A stretch of DNA of 64,000 nt from Pseudomonas sp. B28(2017) (GTDB lineage Bacteria; Pseudomonadota; Gammaproteobacteria; Pseudomonadales; Pseudomonadaceae): contig NZ_NEJH01000007.1 in NCBI RefSeq assembly GCF_002113025.1, positions 1-64,000 of the forward strand, in the 5' to 3' direction. This document shows positions 33,263 to 42,121 of the stretch, piece after piece. How positions within the stretch are numbered: the first letter of the stretch is position 1; every line of letters begins with the position of its first letter. A model generated the notes under the pieces. It was not told the origin of the DNA, did no database searches, and saw nothing but the letters and a program-made list of their open reading frames with translations. Position numbers and translations under genes: made by a program.

Positions 33263-33306
33263 TCGCCAACAAGATGATAGGGGGCAGGATGCTCCGGGAG
33301 CAGCAA

Positions 33307-34050
33307 ATGAAAACCTCGTATTGGGTGGTCGTTGCCTGTCTGGCAGCGACCACTTCAGGTTTTGCTGATGAGTTCAGACCCATCGAAATCAAGGACCAGG
33401 AACTGGCCGAGTTGCGTGGCCGGTATGTAATGCCGGGGCGGATCATCAGCTTCGGTGTTGTCATGAGCAGTACCTGGCGCAACGCCAGTGGTGATCTGAT
33501 CGGGGCCTCTACCTCGATGCAGCTACAAGCCGCAACGGTCAAGCCCGAGTTCTATGTTTCAACCATCAAACAATCCGGTAAAGGCAGTTCGCACAACGAG
33601 GGTACCGGTAACGTGATGGGTGGCGCAGAACTGAACACCTCTCGGGGCATCACCCAGGTCACACGGGCCGCAGGCGATGGCAACCGCTCAAACAACAACA
33701 TCGCCATCAACGTCAAAGAGGCCCGCACGGCCCCTGCACTGGTGCCGAGCCAGGGCCAGGCGCTGGTGGCCGGTCAAACCATTTCCGGCAGCAATGCTGC
33801 AGGCAGTGTCGCGGTGTCCGCGACGAGCGGTGGCGTTCAGATGGCCATTACCGCCAACAACAACCAGGGCACAAGCCTGCAACAGGTCGCCCAAGGCGGG
33901 TTGCTGCAAAACACCCGGTTGCTGGGTAGCAGCAATGTGGTCGACAACATGACTCAACTCAACGTAGTGCTCAACAATAATGGCCCGAGTGCTGGTGTAT
34001 TGGACTGCAACCTGAACCAACTCGCTGCATTACGGACCCAAGGGTATTGA
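33307..34050 (+). CDS. fapE: FapE, minor amyloid component
   Basis: 247 residues with a signal peptide (ending GFA). The N-terminal part contains a conserved-looking ELAELRGRYVMPGRIISFG. The middle carries the same repeat as FapB and FapC (GITQVTRAAGDGNRSNNNIA) and further Asn-rich stretches. A single Cys lies near the end (LDCNLNQL), not the CxxC seen in FapC. The ATG at 33307 is chosen over one 33 bases upstream because CGGGAG precedes it and the signal peptide begins there. Confidence 0.83.
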   Translation: MKTSYWVVVACLAATTSGFADEFRPIEIKDQELAELRGRYVMPGRIISFGVVMSSTWRNASGDLIGASTSMQLQAATVKPEFYVSTIKQSGKGSSHNEGTGNVMGGAELNTSRGITQVTRAAGDGNRSNNNIAINVKEARTAPALVPSQGQALVAGQTISGSNAAGSVAVSATSGGVQMAITANNNQGTSLQQVAQGGLLQNTRLLGSSNVVDNMTQLNVVLNNNGPSAGVLDCNLNQLAALRTQGY

Positions 34051-34096
34051 ACTACGCTGAGTCTCGAGCATTGGGCACAAATGGACGGCTTATTTC

Positions 34097-35404
34097 ATGT
34101 ACCGATCAGTATCATTGCGTGCAGTCATATGCCTGAGCACTCTACTACCGACGACAATGTTACAGGCGGCAACTGACGCGGATGTGGAGGCTCTCAAACA
34201 ACAACTTCAAGAGTTGAAGCAGCGATACGAGGTACAGCAAAAGGCCCTGGCGGTTCTCGAACAGCGGGTCCGCCAGGTCGAAGACCAACCCGCTTCGCCT
34301 CCCCCTAAACGCCTGGTCAAGTCGCCAGCGGACCTGAAAGGCAATCCAAAAGTCGCCACCGGCACCGGCGCCGCGGCGGCTTCAGGGGGCGCCGGCGGGG
34401 GCAGCGGCAGCTCTTATGGACAATCGCTGGCCGATGACTCACAACCGGCGCAAAGCGTTTCAAACCTGTATGACGAGGCCAGCGGGTTCTTCGGCGGTGG
34501 CAAGTTCAGCTTCGAAACCGGGATAACCTACTCCCGGTACGATACCCGGCAACTGATCCTCAACGGCTTTCTCGCCCTGGACTCGATCTTCCTGGGCGCC
34601 ATCAACCTTGACCGGATCAAGGCCGACACCTGGACGCTTGACCTCACCGGCCGCTACAACTTCAACAATCGCTGGCAGTTCGACCTGAACGTGCCGGTGG
34701 TCTACCGTGAGTCCACGTATCAGTCAGGTGGCGGCAACAACGGCACTGCCAACGTCACGACCGAAGATACCGTCAAAGAAGACCCGACCATTGGTGACGT
34801 CAACTTCGGTATCGCCTACAAATTCCTCGACGAATCGGACAACACGCCGGATGCCGTGGTGACGTTACGCGTCAAGGCACCGACCGGCAAAGACCCGTTC
34901 GGCATCAAGCTGATTCGGGCGGCCGATAACTCCAACCTGGCCGTGCCTGAATCCCTGCCTACCGGTAATGGCGTCTGGTCGATTACGCCGGGGATCTCTC
35001 TGGTCAAGACATTCGATCCGGCGGTGCTGTTCGGCAGCCTGTCCTACACGCACAACCTGGAGGAGTCTTTCGACGACATCAGCTCCAACCCGGCGGTCAA
35101 GACACCGGGCAAAGTCCGAATTGGCGACAGCTTCCAGATTGGCGCGGGTATTGCGTTCGCCTTGAACGAAAAGATGAGTATGTCGTTCTCGGTCTCTGAC
35201 CTGGTGCAACGCAAAAGCAAGCTCAAGGAAGATGGCGGGGATTGGCAATCGGTAGTGTCCAGCGATGCCAACGCCGGCTACTTCAACATCGGCATGACCA
35301 TTGCGGCCACCGACAACCTGACCATCGTCCCCAACCTGTCCATCGGCATGACGGACGATGCCCCGGACTTCCAGTTCAGCCTGAAATTCCCTTACTACTT
35401 CTGA
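34097..35404 (+). CDS. fapF: FapF, outer-membrane amyloid secretion channel
   Basis: 435 residues: signal peptide (ending LQA), an N-terminal coiled coil (about 26-62, DVEALKQQLQELKQRYEVQQ), a Gly/Ser/Ala-rich linker (about 85-120) and a beta-barrel of alternating strands ending in Phe (FSLKFPYYF), the usual outer-membrane terminus. FapF forms trimeric pores with the coiled coil as a periplasmic gate, through which FapB and FapC pass. Last gene of the operon; a terminator follows. Confidence 0.91.
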   Translation: MYRSVSLRAVICLSTLLPTTMLQAATDADVEALKQQLQELKQRYEVQQKALAVLEQRVRQVEDQPASPPPKRLVKSPADLKGNPKVATGTGAAAASGGAGGGSGSSYGQSLADDSQPAQSVSNLYDEASGFFGGGKFSFETGITYSRYDTRQLILNGFLALDSIFLGAINLDRIKADTWTLDLTGRYNFNNRWQFDLNVPVVYRESTYQSGGGNNGTANVTTEDTVKEDPTIGDVNFGIAYKFLDESDNTPDAVVTLRVKAPTGKDPFGIKLIRAADNSNLAVPESLPTGNGVWSITPGISLVKTFDPAVLFGSLSYTHNLEESFDDISSNPAVKTPGKVRIGDSFQIGAGIAFALNEKMSMSFSVSDLVQRKSKLKEDGGDWQSVVSSDANAGYFNIGMTIAATDNLTIVPNLSIGMTDDAPDFQFSLKFPYYF

Positions 35405-35411
35405 CCCGAAC

Positions 35412-35447
35412 AAAAAACCGCTGCAATTGCAATCGCAACGGTTTTTT
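35412..35447. terminator. Bidirectional terminator between fapF and the sigma-54 regulator
   Basis: Nine-base arms AAAAAACCG and CGGTTTTTT flank an inner TGCAATTGCA palindrome. A and T runs on both sides serve the convergent genes fapF (plus) and the regulator (minus). Confidence 0.9.
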
Positions 35448-35462
35448 CTTACAGGCTGCGAT

Positions 35463-36788
35463 TCAGCGAATCTGGTGCTTGTGCAACAAGCGGTAGAAGG
35501 TCGGTCGCGACACACCCAATACTTTGGCGGCGATACTCAGGTTGTCGCTGTGACGATTCAATACATCGCACAACGCCTGGCGTTCGGCCCGTGACTTGTA
35601 TTCTTCGAGGGTCCCCATCGGCGCGGCGATTGTATGCTGGCTGATCAATCCCAGATCACGGGCCTCGATCTGCCGGCCTTCGGCCAATACCAGCCCGCGA
35701 CGAACACGGTTGGCCAGTTCGCGAACATTGCCTGGCCAGTCGTGTTTGCCCATGGCAATCAACGCGTCTTCGCTGAAACTGCGTGGGCGGCGCCCGGTTT
35801 CATGGCTGTAGAGATGGGAGAAGTGGTTGGCCAGCGTCGCCAGGTCGCCATGGCGCTCGCGCAACGGAACGGTCACCACTTGCAGTACGTTCAAGCGGTA
35901 ATACAAGTCTTCGCGAAAGCGCTTCTTCTCGATGGCGGCCTCAAGGTCGGCATGCGTTGCCGCCAGAACCCGCACATCCACCGGAATCGGCTGACTGCCA
36001 CCCACCCGCTCGATGTGTTTTTCCTGGAGGAACCGCAACAGGTTGGCCTGCAACTCCAGCGGCAGGTCACCGATCTCGTCGAGAAACAGGGTGCCACCGT
36101 TGGCGGCTTCTATCCGTCCGACCTTGCGCTGGTGCGCGCCGGTAAATGCGCCTTTCTCATGGCCAAACAGCTCGGACTGGATCAAATGCTCGGGAATCGC
36201 ACCACAATTGATCGCAATGAAGGGTTTGCTGTGACGCTGGGACTGACGATGCAGGGTTCGTGCGACCAGTTCCTTGCCAGTGCCGCTTTCACCCCGAATC
36301 AACACCGGAGAATCAGTCGGAGCCAGTTTGCTCAACAGCTTTCGCAGCTCACGAATGGGTTTGCTGTCGCCCAGCAATTCGTGCTCGGGCTGGTCGACAT
36401 AGACCGTGCCCTGCCCGCGCAAGCGCGCCATGCCAAACGCCCGCCCCAGCGTTACCTGGACCCGGGACACATCGAACGGCAAGGTATGAAAGTCAAAAAA
36501 CCATTCACAGACAAAGTCGCCGACATTTTGCAGTCGCAGCACGTCCTGATTGAGTACGGCTATCCACTCGGTGCCACTGCGGCTGATCAACTCTTTGACA
36601 GCTTCCGGGTGCTCGAGGTGAAAGGGCTGCAAGCGTAACAAGCCCACGTCACAGGTTCGGTCAGTGGCGTTCTCCAGCGTGCAGCTATCAACGTCCCAAC
36701 CGATAGCCCTCAATCCGGGGATCAGACGATGGCAATCGTCGCAGGGGTCCACCACTAGTAAACGTCGTAAAGCAGGCGCATCGCTCAT
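35463..36788 (-). CDS. Sigma-54-dependent activator, VpsR-like, probable fap regulator
   Basis: 441 residues. An N-terminal receiver-like domain (about 1-120) has LLVVDPCDD but no clear phospho-Asp site, as in VpsR/FleQ-type proteins that need no phosphorylation. The AAA+ domain (about 135-370) has Walker A GESGTGKE, the sigma-54 contact loop GAFTGA, Walker B LFLDEIGD and an arginine-finger region. A Fis-type helix-turn-helix ends the protein (NLSIAAKVLGVSRPTFYRLL). It lies convergent and next to the fap operon, which has a sigma-54 promoter, so it is the natural candidate activator. Confidence 0.87.
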   Translation of the reverse strand: MSDAPALRRLLVVDPCDDCHRLIPGLRAIGWDVDSCTLENATDRTCDVGLLRLQPFHLEHPEAVKELISRSGTEWIAVLNQDVLRLQNVGDFVCEWFFDFHTLPFDVSRVQVTLGRAFGMARLRGQGTVYVDQPEHELLGDSKPIRELRKLLSKLAPTDSPVLIRGESGTGKELVARTLHRQSQRHSKPFIAINCGAIPEHLIQSELFGHEKGAFTGAHQRKVGRIEAANGGTLFLDEIGDLPLELQANLLRFLQEKHIERVGGSQPIPVDVRVLAATHADLEAAIEKKRFREDLYYRLNVLQVVTVPLRERHGDLATLANHFSHLYSHETGRRPRSFSEDALIAMGKHDWPGNVRELANRVRRGLVLAEGRQIEARDLGLISQHTIAAPMGTLEEYKSRAERQALCDVLNRHSDNLSIAAKVLGVSRPTFYRLLHKHQIR

Positions 36789-36842
36789 GACTGTTCCTTG
36801 GCGCCAAATTTAAGAAAAATTATTAAAAACAGTCATTTGGCG
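36787..36842 (-). promoter_or_regulatory. Interlocked inverted repeats over the regulator start codon
   Basis: Read on the minus strand, CGCCAAAT pairs with a later ATTTGGCG (8 of 8), and ATGACTGTT pairs with AACAGTCAT (9 of 9). The last ATG is the regulator start and the AAGGA ribosome site lies just before the closing arm. The two pairs overlap in order a-b-a'-b', so they cannot form as one simple hairpin. They may control translation, or be DNA operators. Confidence 0.45.
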
Positions 36843-37130
36843 GACCTGGCTGTAACATTAGCAAGAATTTGACAGGCCCTTGAACTGTTTGACTATAGAG
36901 TTGTCATAAAACCGGTTATAAGAAATGCTTTTGATAGTTACCTAACGACTCTTGCCTTTCATTCAGCTTTCAATGTCAGTCTCATTCTTGAGTATATGAA
37001 ATAAAGTGGAAAATTCTTTTGATTGTGTGTGACCCAAACCCCGGTTGCGGGCATCAGTACAAGTAACCAGCCGAACGGTAAGCCCAACCGACGGCACATC
37101 ACTTGATTGGGCATACAGAGAGAAGACCCC

Positions 37131-37397
37131 ATGAACGCCCCGCTGCGTATCAACGAAGCACTTCTGATTGCCGACCGCGCATTTAAACCATTCAAATGCG
37201 TGGCCTGGGCTCCACAAGACGGTAATGGCGAACTCAGCCTGACCGTTATCGACCGCACCAGCACCAGCATTGGCCGCAAACAGATCCCAAGCAGCGCTTA
37301 TTCCGATCCGGCACAACTCGAACTGCTGCTGGAACAGGCCCGTGCCGAATTGAGCCAGGAAGGTTACACACTGCAGTCGTGGTCGATGCCGCACTAA
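37131..37397 (+). CDS. Conserved-type small protein of unknown function
   Basis: 88 residues without signal peptide or membrane helix. The text NEALLIADRAFKPFKCVAWA, LSLTVIDRTSTSIGRKQIPS and LELLLEQARAELSQEGYTLQ suggests a compact alpha/beta fold. I do not recognise a named family. The ATG at 37131 follows GAGAGAAG and is preferred to an ATG eight codons upstream. It stands alone between the sigma-54 regulator and the delta-60 protein. Confidence 0.65.
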   Translation: MNAPLRINEALLIADRAFKPFKCVAWAPQDGNGELSLTVIDRTSTSIGRKQIPSSAYSDPAQLELLLEQARAELSQEGYTLQSWSMPH

Positions 37398-37404
37398 TCG
37401 TTTT

Positions 37405-37428
37405 GCGGATTACCCCGGGGTAATCCGC
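37405..37428. other. Perfect 24-base palindrome
   Basis: GCGGATTACCCC and GGGGTAATCCGC join without spacer, 8 bases after the small gene's stop. There is no T run on the plus strand, but TTTT precedes the left arm. It could be a terminator for minus-strand reading or an operator. Confidence 0.6.
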
Positions 37429-37685
37429 ACCCTCCCCCCGGTCATTAGTTGGACTGAACGTTCTCGCCCATCCGCACTGATCACCTTCGCAAGTTCGGAC
37501 TTTTACGTACCCGGTACTTTGCAGGCTCGCTATTGGTTCGAAAAGACACTGTTGTGGCACACAGCGACTCTCCGTCTGTGACTTCTCACTGTTGTGCATC
37601 TCCCCATTCAGGGGTTGAATAGTCTCCTTTATATCGTCGCCACCCAAACTTCTGGATCCGGACGACTCGCAAGGAGATGCGGTTC

Positions 37686-38975
37686 ATGTCAATCCGGCCC
37701 GCTATTGCCTACCCCACCACCCGGAACACTGCCGGCTCCCTTGATACGACGTTTGCCGCCAACGGCAAAGCCCAAGTGTATTTCGCCGACAGCCTTTCCA
37801 GCATGGCCAACGACGTCGCAATCGATGCCCAGGGCCGTTTGCTGGTGGTTGCGAAGGTCGCCATGGCCGATGGCTGCCGCTTTGGCCTGGCCCGCTTGCT
37901 GGCGGATGGCTCCGCTGACCTCACGTTCGGTAAGCAAGGCAGCGTCATCGGTCAATTCGAACCGGGATTCGAAGCCATGGGCGCCAAGGTTGTGGTCATG
38001 CCCGACGGCAATATCCTGTTGGCCGGGTTGCACTACGAAAATGCGCACCACACGCTTCCGGCCCTCGCATTGCTGGATCAGCGGGGCAACCTGGTTCAAC
38101 GCTTTGGCGATAATGGCCAGCGCGTCGTGCGATTGCCTGGCGGTCTGTCCCTGGGCAGGCGTGATATCTGGCTGCCTCCCGGCGTGCCAGGCGCAGAAGC
38201 CTGCGATGTGGACGTACAGCCAGACGGCCGGATCCTGATCCTGGCCAACCATTACTTTGAACTGGCCGACCACGTGGGCCTGTTGATACGCCTGGATGTC
38301 GAAGGCTCTCTGGACTGCTCGTTCAATGGTCACGGCTTTGCCGTGGTACGTCACCTGCTCATGAATACCTGGCTCAGTAGCCTGACAGTACAACGCGACG
38401 GTCGGATTCTGGTGGGTGGATCGATCAACTTCCCTGAAGAAGGCTTGCTGGCCCGCTATCACCCGGATGGCCGCCTCGACGAGAGCTTTGCCGTGGATGG
38501 ATTCATGACGTTCAAGGCGCATGGACATGGCGCCCAGGTCAGCCAGGTGCTCCAGCAAGACACTGGCGGTATCCTGTGTGTGGGCAGCAGTCATGAACCG
38601 ATGCACTGCCTGACCTTTAAAATGCACAGCAACGGCCGCCCCGACAACCACTGCAACAGCGGCCACCCGCGATGCCTGGAAATTGGCCGCAGCGGCTGCC
38701 AGTGGAACGCCGCGCAATTACAGTCCGATGGCAGTTTGATCACCGCGGGCGCGACCCTCGGCGGCGCTGAGGCAGACTTCATTGTCGGACGGTACCAGCC
38801 CAATGGCCGTCTCGATGGCCGCTTTGGCGCAGGCCAAGGCTTTGCACGGACCCGCCTCGGCCCCAGTCTGGATACTGCCACCTGTGTCGCGGTGCAGGCC
38901 GATGGCAACATCGTAGCTGGCGGCTATTCGTTGGATGGCAGTTACAAGGCCGTCGTCACACGATATCTGGGCTGA
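37686..38975 (+). CDS. Delta-60 repeat (DUF5122) beta-propeller-like protein
   Basis: 429 residues built from about 50-60 residue repeats, each with a pattern like ALQxDGRILVGG and FxRYxxxGxLDxxFGxxG: AIDAQGRLLVVAKVA, VMPDGNILLAG, VQPDGRILILAN, VQRDGRILVGGS, LQSDGSLITAGA and VQADGNIVAGGY are visible. No signal peptide is seen. Delta-60 proteins are often exported or adhesive, but no role is fixed. AAGGAG is 9 bases before the ATG at 37686; a nearer upstream ATG abuts that site and is unlikely. Confidence 0.8.
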   Translation: MSIRPAIAYPTTRNTAGSLDTTFAANGKAQVYFADSLSSMANDVAIDAQGRLLVVAKVAMADGCRFGLARLLADGSADLTFGKQGSVIGQFEPGFEAMGAKVVVMPDGNILLAGLHYENAHHTLPALALLDQRGNLVQRFGDNGQRVVRLPGGLSLGRRDIWLPPGVPGAEACDVDVQPDGRILILANHYFELADHVGLLIRLDVEGSLDCSFNGHGFAVVRHLLMNTWLSSLTVQRDGRILVGGSINFPEEGLLARYHPDGRLDESFAVDGFMTFKAHGHGAQVSQVLQQDTGGILCVGSSHEPMHCLTFKMHSNGRPDNHCNSGHPRCLEIGRSGCQWNAAQLQSDGSLITAGATLGGAEADFIVGRYQPNGRLDGRFGAGQGFARTRLGPSLDTATCVAVQADGNIVAGGYSLDGSYKAVVTRYLG

Positions 38976-39053
38976 ACCGATCCGGTTGTTCTGCGCTTGA
39001 TCTTCTCGGCGGCTTACGGCAACTTGCGCGCTTCTTAAAACAAGGAGCAGCCG

Positions 39054-40556
39054 ATGTCCGGCTCAATGGCCCAGGCGTTCGCACACAACTTTCTCGGGAA
39101 CTCGCCCCGTTGGTACAAGGCCTGCATCGTCGGCTTTCTGATTCTCAATGCGCTGGTACTGTGGACCGCAGGCCCGGTGGCTGCCGGCTGGCTGCTGGTG
39201 CTGGAGTTCATCTTCACCCTGGCCATGGCACTCAAGTGTTATCCGCTGATGCCCGGCGGCCTGTTGTTGATTGAAGCCCTGCTGCTGAAAATGACTACGC
39301 CCCAGACGCTGTACGAGGAGTTGCTGCACAACTTCCCGGTGATCCTGCTGCTGATGTTCATGGTGGCCGGTATCTACTTCATGAAGGACTTGTTGTTGTA
39401 CCTGTTTTCGCGCTTGCTGTTGGGGGTTCGCTCAAAGGCCCTGCTGGCCCTGATGTTCTGCTTTTTGTCAGCCTTTCTGTCGGCGTTCCTCGATGCCTTG
39501 ACCGTGACCGCCGTAATTATCAGTGCCGCCGTAGGCTTTTACTCGGTGTATCACCGCGTCGCCTCGGGTAACGATCCGCGTCAGGACAGCGAGTTCAGCG
39601 ACGACCAACATCTGCCAACACTGCATCAGGGTGATCTCGAACAGTTCCGCGCCTTTCTGCGCAGCCTGCTGATGCACGGTGCCGTGGGTACCGCTCTGGG
39701 CGGCGTTTGTACGCTGGTTGGTGAACCGCAGAACCTGCTGATCGGCCATGAAATGGGCTGGCACTTCTCCGAGTTCTTTACCCGGGTTGCGCCGGTATCC
39801 CTGCCGGTACTGGTTGCCGGGCTGGTAACGTGCGTCCTGCTGGAAAAGCTGCGCGGGTTCGGATACGGCACGCTGCTACCGGATAACGTCCGTGCGGTGC
39901 TGGCCAACTACGCCGCCGAAGACAATGCCGAGCGCACCATACGCCAACGTGCGGCACTCCTGGTGCAAGGCGTTGCCGCATTGATCCTGATTGCAGGGCT
40001 GGCGTTCCACATCGCCGAAGTGGGCTTGATCGGCCTGATGGTGATTGTGTTGATCACCGCCTTTACCGGCATCACCGACGAACACCGCCTCGGCACCGCG
40101 TTCAAGGACGCCATGCCGTTCACCGCCTTGTTGGTGGTGTTTTTCGCTGTGGTCGCGGTGATTCACGACCAGCAACTGTTCGCCCCTCTGATCCACTGGG
40201 TGCTGACACTGCCGGCGAACCAACAGCCGGGCATGCTGTTCATTGCCAACGGACTGTTGTCCGCCATCAGCGACAACGTGTTCGTGGCAACCATTTACAT
40301 CACCGAAGTGAAACGCGCATTCATGGCGGGTGAGATGACCCGTGAGCACTTCGAGACACTGGCCATAGCGATCAATACCGGCACCAACCTGCCGAGCGTG
40401 GCGACGCCCAACGGTCAGGCGGCCTTCCTGTTCTTGCTGACCTCGGCAATCGCACCGCTGGTGCGCCTGTCTTATGGGCGGATGGTGTGGATGGCCCTGC
40501 CGTACACCGTGGTGATGGGGACATTGGGCTGGTATGCGGTGAGTTACTGGTTGTAA
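39054..40556 (+). CDS. nhaB: Na+/H+ antiporter NhaB
   Basis: 500 residues, the standard NhaB length, with about 12 helices. Characteristic segments are FLSAFLDALTVTAVIISAAV, GTALGGVCTLVGEPQNLLIG and LLSAISDNVFVATIYITEVK, with intramembrane Asp residues. It expels sodium in exchange for protons. AAGGAG lies 7 bases before the ATG. The gene stands alone; a REP palindrome follows. Confidence 0.95.
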   Translation: MSGSMAQAFAHNFLGNSPRWYKACIVGFLILNALVLWTAGPVAAGWLLVLEFIFTLAMALKCYPLMPGGLLLIEALLLKMTTPQTLYEELLHNFPVILLLMFMVAGIYFMKDLLLYLFSRLLLGVRSKALLALMFCFLSAFLSAFLDALTVTAVIISAAVGFYSVYHRVASGNDPRQDSEFSDDQHLPTLHQGDLEQFRAFLRSLLMHGAVGTALGGVCTLVGEPQNLLIGHEMGWHFSEFFTRVAPVSLPVLVAGLVTCVLLEKLRGFGYGTLLPDNVRAVLANYAAEDNAERTIRQRAALLVQGVAALILIAGLAFHIAEVGLIGLMVIVLITAFTGITDEHRLGTAFKDAMPFTALLVVFFAVVAVIHDQQLFAPLIHWVLTLPANQQPGMLFIANGLLSAISDNVFVATIYITEVKRAFMAGEMTREHFETLAIAINTGTNLPSVATPNGQAAFLFLLTSAIAPLVRLSYGRMVWMALPYTVVMGTLGWYAVSYWL

Positions 40557-40565
40557 CCCCCCAAC

Positions 40566-40597
40566 CCTGTGGGAGCGAGCTTGCTCGCTCCCACAGG
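40566..40597. repeat. REP palindrome between convergent nhaB and zwf
   Basis: CCTGTGGGAGCGAGC and GCTCGCTCCCACAGG are perfect inverse arms. It is 10 bases after each stop and probably protects or ends both transcripts. Confidence 0.8.
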
Positions 40598-40606
40598 AGA
40601 TACGTG

Positions 40607-42121
40607 TTATCCGAGGCGATGCCAGACGCGACCGTCACGGATGAGCAATTCTTCACCGGCCTTGGGGCCGTTTTCCCCGGCAGGATAGCTCTGCATGCTG
40701 GAATCCTGCTGCCAGGCATCCAGGAACGGCTGCACGGCGCGCCAGCCGTTTTCGATGTTGTCGGCGCGCTGGAACAACGTCTGATCGCCAGTCAGGCAAT
40801 CGTAGATCAAGGTTTCGTAGCCGGTGGACGGCTGCATCTCAAAGAAGTCCTTGTAGGCGAACCCCAGCTCGATGTTGTCCATCTTCAGGGCCTGACCGGG
40901 CCGCTTGGCCAGCAGGTCGAACCACATGCCTTCGTTGGGCTGGATCTGAATGCGCAAATAGGTCGGCTGCAGCTCATCGACCTCGGTATCGCGGAACTGC
41001 GCATAGGGCGCCGGCTTGAAACAAATCACGATCTCGGTGTCGCGCACGCTCATGCGCTTGCCGGTACGCAGGTAGAACGGCACCCCGACCCAGCGCCAGT
41101 TGTCGATCATGACCTTGAGGGCCACATAGGTTTCGGTATTGCTGTCGGGCGCGACCTTGTCTTCCTGGCGATAGCCTGGCAGTGCCTTGCCGCCAATCTC
41201 ACCCGCGACGTATTGGCCACGCACCGAGTTGGTGCGGGCCTCCTCGACCGTCCAGGGCCTGATCGCGCCGACGACCTTGGCTTTCTCGCCACGGACCGCA
41301 TCGGCGCCAAACGCGGCGGGAGGCTCCATCGCCACCATCGCGAGCAACTGGAACAGGTGATTGGGCACCATGTCCCGTAGTGCACCGGTGTGCTCATAAA
41401 AACTGCCACGGGTTTCCACGCCGACGGTTTCGGCGGCGGTGATCTGCACGTGATCGATGTAGTGATTGTTCCAGAACGCTTCGAACAGGCTGTTGGAGAA
41501 CCGGCTGACCAAGATGTTCTGTACGGTCTCCTTGCCCAGGTAATGGTCGATCCTGTAGATCTGCTTTTCCGTCATCACCTTGAGCAGGCAGGCGTTCAAG
41601 GCCTCGGCCGTTTGCAAGTCGGAGCCGAAGGGCTTTTCGATCACTACCCTTCTGAAAGCCTCGGGGGTTTCCTTCAGCAAGCCGGCGGCACCGAGACGGC
41701 GTGCCACTTCACTGAAGAAACGCGGCGCGGTAGCCAGGTAGAACACCGCATTGCCGGTTCCGCTGTCGGCGATTTTCGCCGCCAGCGCTTGATAGGTGCT
41801 GTCGTCCAGGAAGTCACCCTGGACGTAGCTGATGCCTTTGGCGAGTTTGGACCAGACGACTGGATCAAGGGTGTGGTCGCCCTTGCCAGCCATCTCGCTT
41901 TGAATGAAGTCTTCGAGCTTTTGCGCAAAGCCTTCATCGCTGATGGCGTTGTGGTCAACGCCGATGATCCGCAGTCCCTCCCCGAGTAAACCGTTGCGCT
42001 TGAGGTTATACAGCGCCGGTACCAACAGACGCTTGACCAGGTCACCGTGGGCGCCAAACAGAAACAGCGTCGTCGGTGGTGCGGGCTCAGCCTTGGATTT
42101 CCTGCGGATCGAATGGGTCAT
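40607..42121 (-). CDS. zwf: Glucose-6-phosphate dehydrogenase
   Basis: 504 residues. The NADP-binding start LFLFGAHGDLVKRLLVPALY, the active-site RIDHYLGKETVQNIL with its His and Lys, and VVIEKPFGSDLQTAEALN are all present. It makes 6-phosphogluconolactone for the Entner-Doudoroff and pentose phosphate routes. The ATG overlaps the gnd stop (ATGA). The edd, glk and hexR genes usual around the main Pseudomonas zwf are absent here, so this is probably a second copy devoted to the gnd branch. Confidence 0.95.
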   Translation of the reverse strand: MTHSIRRKSKAEPAPPTTLFLFGAHGDLVKRLLVPALYNLKRNGLLGEGLRIIGVDHNAISDEGFAQKLEDFIQSEMAGKGDHTLDPVVWSKLAKGISYVQGDFLDDSTYQALAAKIADSGTGNAVFYLATAPRFFSEVARRLGAAGLLKETPEAFRRVVIEKPFGSDLQTAEALNACLLKVMTEKQIYRIDHYLGKETVQNILVSRFSNSLFEAFWNNHYIDHVQITAAETVGVETRGSFYEHTGALRDMVPNHLFQLLAMVAMEPPAAFGADAVRGEKAKVVGAIRPWTVEEARTNSVRGQYVAGEIGGKALPGYRQEDKVAPDSNTETYVALKVMIDNWRWVGVPFYLRTGKRMSVRDTEIVICFKPAPYAQFRDTEVDELQPTYLRIQIQPNEGMWFDLLAKRPGQALKMDNIELGFAYKDFFEMQPSTGYETLIYDCLTGDQTLFQRADNIENGWRAVQPFLDAWQQDSSMQSYPAGENGPKAGEELLIRDGRVWHRLG

